Shown here one piece after another: positions 12,001 through 18,000 of a stretch of 33,146 bases of DNA. The notes beneath the pieces were generated by a model. That model made no database searches and was not told where the DNA came from. It saw nothing but the letters and a program-made list of their open reading frames with translations. This stretch comes from a virus. Made by a program: the position numbers and the translations under genes. Each line of letters opens with the position of its first letter. The stretch's first letter is position 1. Location of the stretch: positions 1-33,146 of IMG/VR virus record IMGVR_UViG_3300010430_000299, one strand, 5' to 3'.

Positions 12001-15000
12001 CAACTTCGTTGTCTACTGCACCGAGTTGAGTAAATTGTGTTGACCCTGGGAACAAAATCTGATAAGATTGTCCTGTTGTAATATCACTGGCGCCAACTTC
12101 TGTGCCCAATGAAGTAATTTCATATGTTTCAGTTGCAGTAAAGTAACCTGCTGATAATGGAATACGTTCTCTACTAAGTCTTATTACTTGATTGTTTAGT
12201 GGGTCACCAACATAAATCCAATTTTGATCATTACTCATAGAAATGCAAGTACCTGCACCTGCACCAATTGTGATAGTTTGTAGTAAAACTGGATCACCAT
12301 CTATAACCGAATCGTTTACTGTGTAGATGTAAACACGACCTACTGGGAAACCAGTACTGTCAGTTGTTTCTGTAATAGCAAACAAACGACCCGAGTATGC
12401 GATTGCTGTACCGAATGTTGGTCTTGCTCCGCTAATAGGTAATATATTATCACTGTCTGTATCTTGTACAAATTCACCTGTAGTATCATCTACAACATAA
12501 CGATAAACTCTACCGACTGTTGAGTCTCCTAACCAATAACTATATGTGTCTGGTATATACGCAACAGCACTACCGAATGTTTGTCCGTCTGCTCGATTTA
12601 AAGTTGTTGTCATGCCATAGTTTAATGACTTACGATAAACACCCCAATTTCCATCTTCGGCTTCATCTACCCATACAGTATTCTTAACAAACTCTGCTTC
12701 GTTTAAATCTAAATTATTAATGTCTGCTGGTTGTTCTACACGTTGATCACTAAATGTCAAACCTAAACCATTACCAGTTAATGTTTGTGGTGGTTGACTC
12801 AATGGCAAATTAATAGTTATTGAATTTAAATCATTAACAACAGTAACAATATAATAACCATTAATACTAGATGCTACGTTAATCATTGCAAACGGATCTA
12901 ATAGTTTTAAACCATGAGGTTTAGCAAATGTAATTGTAGTTGTGTTGTTTAAATTTGGAGTAATGCCTACGACCCTACCAACTGGCTTCCAAGTATACAC
13001 TCTCCACTTTTCTTTGAAGTTTGCTAACCAAGCATAATCTCTAACATAAAAATCATTGATCGGCACTAATGTATTATTTGAGTTAACTGCTTGTGGTAAG
13101 TTAGCAAAGTGATACGCCGCTAATTTAACATCGTTATAATTAACAAAGCCTGCTGTTGGGTATAACTTAGTTTCTGGCTCATATGCTAGTTCTGCTAATA
13201 TGTTAGCAGATTCAGGAGCCCGTGCGTAATTAAATAGATTTGCAAGTGATATGTTTTGCATTGATCCTTGAGTTGCAACATTATCTATTAATGCAACTAT
13301 AGAAGGATTACCTGTTAACTTTGCTTCATTCACTAAGAACTCTACAAAATTATGATTAAGTGTTCCGCCAAACTCTCCTGTTTGAATTCCCCAATTTTCA
13401 TAAACATCATAGTTTATACCACCTGAAGGTAATGTTGCACCTTTAAAAGCAGAAACTGAGTTAGGTGTTCCTTTTGTTTTAATTAAATTCTTGTAAACAT
13501 TAACCTGTGTAATGTCAGTCAAGTTGATTGATGCAAGATAGTCTCTAGGTCTAAAGCCAATCAAAGAGAATGCCAATTGATCTGCATCGTTTTCTAAGTT
13601 TGCTTTTGTATCATTATAATACAAAGTACTTTCGTAAGAACGTGTTGCAGAGTTAGGCAACAATCCTTTTTGAATCTGATCTGAATCTGTTAGTGTCCAC
13701 TGACCATCTACAAATGTTGATGACGGTTGCACTGTCGTATTTGCTGTCCAATATTTAGATTTGTATGTAACGATAGATCCTTTAGGATATACAAGTGTAG
13801 ATGTCCATTCTTTGATGTTGTCTTGGTTAAGAATAAATCCAGACGCAAACATGGTACCGTCCCATTCAGCAGTTTTAGTGCCTCGTAGGTAAAGTCGATT
13901 CTGTCTAAGTCCAGTAACTAGATTATAGATGACATCATTAAACAATGTAGTGTTATCAAAAACGATACCGTGTTCTAAGTTACTTAATTGAAATTGACCA
14001 TATGACATTGCATCGCCAGTATTCAATGTTTTAACTTCAAATTTTGTATCGAGTCTTTCTATGTTTAAGTCTTTGGTTGCAATCTGATACAAGTTTTGAT
14101 TTAACAAGAAGTTTTCATTTTGAATTGTTAAAGGTTGAACAACGTCACTTTCTTTTTCAATTTTTAATGTGTTGGCAGACGGACCAATAGTTATAATAGA
14201 TCCAGATTCCCAATTAAATTGTGCCCAATACAAATACTCTTTGATCATCAGTTCCCAGTTTAAAGTAACTGAGTTTTCAAGTGTGTCAAAGACCATACCT
14301 TTACGTGTTAAGTATGAACCATAACTTGCTAAGAACTGTGACAGTTGTTGCAATGTATAAAATTGTGTGCCGTACGGTACAATTTTTTCTTGTACATCTG
14401 ATTGTGTGTATTTGTTTACAATGTCTACTGAGTAATCATCAACTGATATAGTTGTTGTGCCTGTTCCCAAAATTGGTTGATCAATTGTAAAGTATGCTTG
14501 ATTCTGTGAATTACCATATACTTTCCAACCGTTATTCACAAGTTGAATAATAACACTTGAATATTTAATTTCATCATTAGGTTGATTATCATGTAGCAAT
14601 ACTTGATAACTTTCATCTGGTATTAACAATGATGAATTGTTTGAGTTTGGTGTTACTTTTTCAACAAGGAATTTTAATAATGTTTTATCACTAAATCCAG
14701 CCAGTCTATATATTAAACGAACATCAACATTGTTTAACAAAGATGTAATAGTTGTTGTTGCATCTACGCCTTGTTGCTTTTCATAGTCAACGATCCAGTT
14801 GATGTAACTTGTTTTTGCTGTGCCATTACCATATATTTCAATATCACTGATGTCTAAATGAGTTCTGTCATCTACTAGATATTGTTTAAATTCTGTGTTA
14901 TACTTATAGTTGTCTAAGTCTGCGCCTAAATTAAAGAAATCTGCTGGTCTAGTCAACGCAAAGATTTTCATCAAGTCAAAAGCATATGATGAACTTCTTC

Positions 15001-18000
15001 TGTATGAGAATTCTGCTGGTGCATCATCACCTACTTTCCATTCACGTTGAAATAAGTTTTCATCGTAGTTGCCAATTAACGTCTGCATTGGAGATTTTAA
15101 GTCTCCATATTCATCTACTGGAATAATTCTACTTAAACCAGGACGTTTTAATTTTTCTACAGTAACACTAGTTGTTCCGCCTGTATTATAAATAATACCC
15201 GCTTCTAAGTCATTCCATAATATAGTGTTTTCACTCGTATATGGAGCTGGACCATATTGTGCTGTCCACCAACTTGGCATCTGTGAGAAGCCTAACATTT
15301 CCCATGGTGCTATGTTTGGTTGAGATGTACCATAAAAGTATTCATACACACCTCTCCAATAACCTTGGTCGATAGGAGTGTCAGTTAATTTATTAGCAGA
15401 CTGCCAATAGTTCCAAGACCATTCGTTTGCTTTTGTATATCCTTTTTGAGTTTTATAATCGATTCTATTTTTACCAACCCAACTTAAAAAGTTTGCACTA
15501 TAAATCTTTAAGAAGTCATCACTTGAATATGTAGAGTCTGAGAAGAACCCTGGCAATACTTCATAATCTTTTATTGGTACTTCTGTGCTTAACTTAATAT
15601 TATTATAAATTCTAGTTTCAAATTCTAATAATACTTGATCTCTAAAATCAGTAAGTCCTGTTGCTGGCGTATAGTCAAGTGTATACAGAGATGTATACGA
15701 ACCGTCATGTCCTCTTAGCATGTAAGTAGGAGTTTGATAGTTTGGATCTAAAACAACTTCTGGTTGCCATTTAGGATATAAACCTAACTTAGTAGGCGTG
15801 TTTGGAACATATGAACTATATGTTTGATTGTATTCTTTAATAGTTATTTGATCATTTGGTTGCAAACTCAAAGTGACAGTCAACGATGGCGAAGTAGATG
15901 AAACTGTGTAGTCTACATCTTTAATTAATTGTGTAGTTGTTACAGTACCTGACACTGTTCTTGCAAGATAAACTAAAACACCATTATAGTTTGCTGTTGT
16001 AAAATTATATGTTTGTGATAACGGATAAATCGATTCTTGCAATGCGTTAGCAAACGTGTATGTGTTTGTTTTGTATGGTGCTTGTGATGGCAACATATCA
16101 CTCCAAAAGAATGATGTATCTTCCGTTTTAGATTTAACAATGATGTTTAATGCATCATCTAATATTTTACTCGGTGTAGACGTGGTAGTCACATCCATAT
16201 CATTAACAGTTTTAACAACTAACTGTTTGTAATTTGTATATTCTTGTGAGTTGTATTGTAAAGCATTAAACAAATTGTAATTAGACTTGCGTAAAAATAT
16301 ACTTGGCAACACTAATGAAGCAGAGTTTTGAATAATACTGTTACCATATGGAACAAGATTACCTAAGTCTCTTAAGTTGTTAGCACCGAAAACAACACCC
16401 GTTGAATTTGGATTGTTAATAAAGATGTCTTGGTACTGTGATCTAATGTCACCCAAGTCAGCAACTTTTAAATTTTCATTAAATGGGTTGTTGCTTAAAT
16501 TAATAGGTATGCTATAATATGCTGTTGTCGAAGGTTGATTACTTAACAACAAAATTTGTATAGGAGTGTCTACTGTTGGCGCAGTATTAAATGTCACTGT
16601 CGTTGTTTTATCAGTAGATGTTACAGTGTAAGTACTAGGCAGTTGATATACATTATTAAGGTAAACTTGGACGTTTGGCCATTGAGCAGTTACAGTTGAA
16701 TCATAGGGAATAACTGCAACATCACACGTGAATTCTGCTGTGGTCCCTGCTGTATATTCTAGTTCAAATATTTGATATTGAACTGAGGGGGCAATGGCTG
16801 TTTGCCAGCCTAATTCACGGGTCTTTGTTGTACGTGTAGAATAATCATACACGTAACCTGTATTTACGTTTTGTGTTACTGGAGTTGTTCCTGTAACATA
16901 TGAAAATGTATCAACGTTTAATGATACATCAAAACTAATATCACCTTGATTGACGATATCAGAATAACGTACAGGGAAACCTAATATCGGATCATTTATA
17001 CCTGTACCTACACCGTAAGCAAATAATTTATTACCTATAAATGAAGTGCCTTGATAAATTGTAGGGTCACCAAATGACACATTGTTTTTATCATAGATAT
17101 TAAACAATGGTGCTTGATTGACTGTTAGTTTTTGTTGTGCTTCTTCCCATACTGTACCATTAAACCAGAATGTAGAACCTTGATTATAATATCCTCTTAG
17201 TGCTACTGTTTGATTATCAACTAAGGCTGGTGAGTCAACTGACTCTGACAAAGTAATGATAGGTACTGAACCTGGAGTAATCGTTGAAAAGCCAACAACA
17301 TAAATTTTATTTCTAACTTCTAAATTAGTATCTGCTACAAAGGCAATTCTAGCACCAGAAAACAATTGATAGTTTGCAAGTGCATCATCAGACCCAACAA
17401 TTGATGCTACACTCGTAGTTCCAAATGTTGTATTAGATTCCCAAGAAACAGTTAGTACAGTGTTTGTGCCTATAACTGCAAGACTATCAATAGAAGTATT
17501 TCTTGGTAGTAAGTTAGTTGAGTCTGCAACAAATTGACCTTTTTGGAACGATTTCAAAATATCAGTTGTTGGAATAGTTATTGTTGTGGTTGTGGCGTTT
17601 GTCACAGCCGCAATTGTTGCAGTATAATTAGTGTATGATTCTACATCTGGATAGTATGCTTGTTGATTTGCTACATCAGCAAATGCATTTGTTGTGCGAG
17701 TATCAATAAAATCGACTGGCGCTTTTGCTTCTGTACCAGAATCAAATAGTTTTAAATTTGGATAGAACTCAACGATCGGGCGTTTTGCTTTATTATTGCC
17801 TGTAACATAAGTTGATATGATCGATGGGTTATCATTGTATTTTGCCGTTGCATTGATAACATCAATATGGAACCATCTGTTTGATCTTGACCATGCATTT
17901 CTATTAATAGCAGTCCTAGCAATAGTAATATAGTCTTGGTCTACTGGTATAAACAATTCAACATCGAAGTTGCCAATAGAGTAGTTTAACGTGTCATAAG

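Larger units (their letters stand above)
10290..12660 (-). other. FG-GAP-like beta-propeller region of the giant protein, interrupted by inserted modules
   Basis: The minus-strand translation shows recurring blades of the form F/Y-G-x-x-hydrophobic, then a hydrophobic strand ending IGAP or a variant, then G-x-V-Y-x-Y. Examples are TFGSAVAYI, FGTAIAYSG with GRVYIYTV, GFGSSVATDANGDTISIGAP, VGTQLGYATDMTSYGSEVLIGAP with GSVYRY, LFGNTIKFNEKDSVVISAP with GAVYMYDY, and YGTALDFNANQVVIGTP with GQVNLF. This matches the FG-GAP pattern seen in integrin-type propellers, but calcium-binding loops are not obvious. Between blades lie the fused GTTDY repeats, a YYVK module, a vNG-type beta module and a segment with helical heptads. 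Likely role: a binding surface on the virion (inference). Confidence 0.6.
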
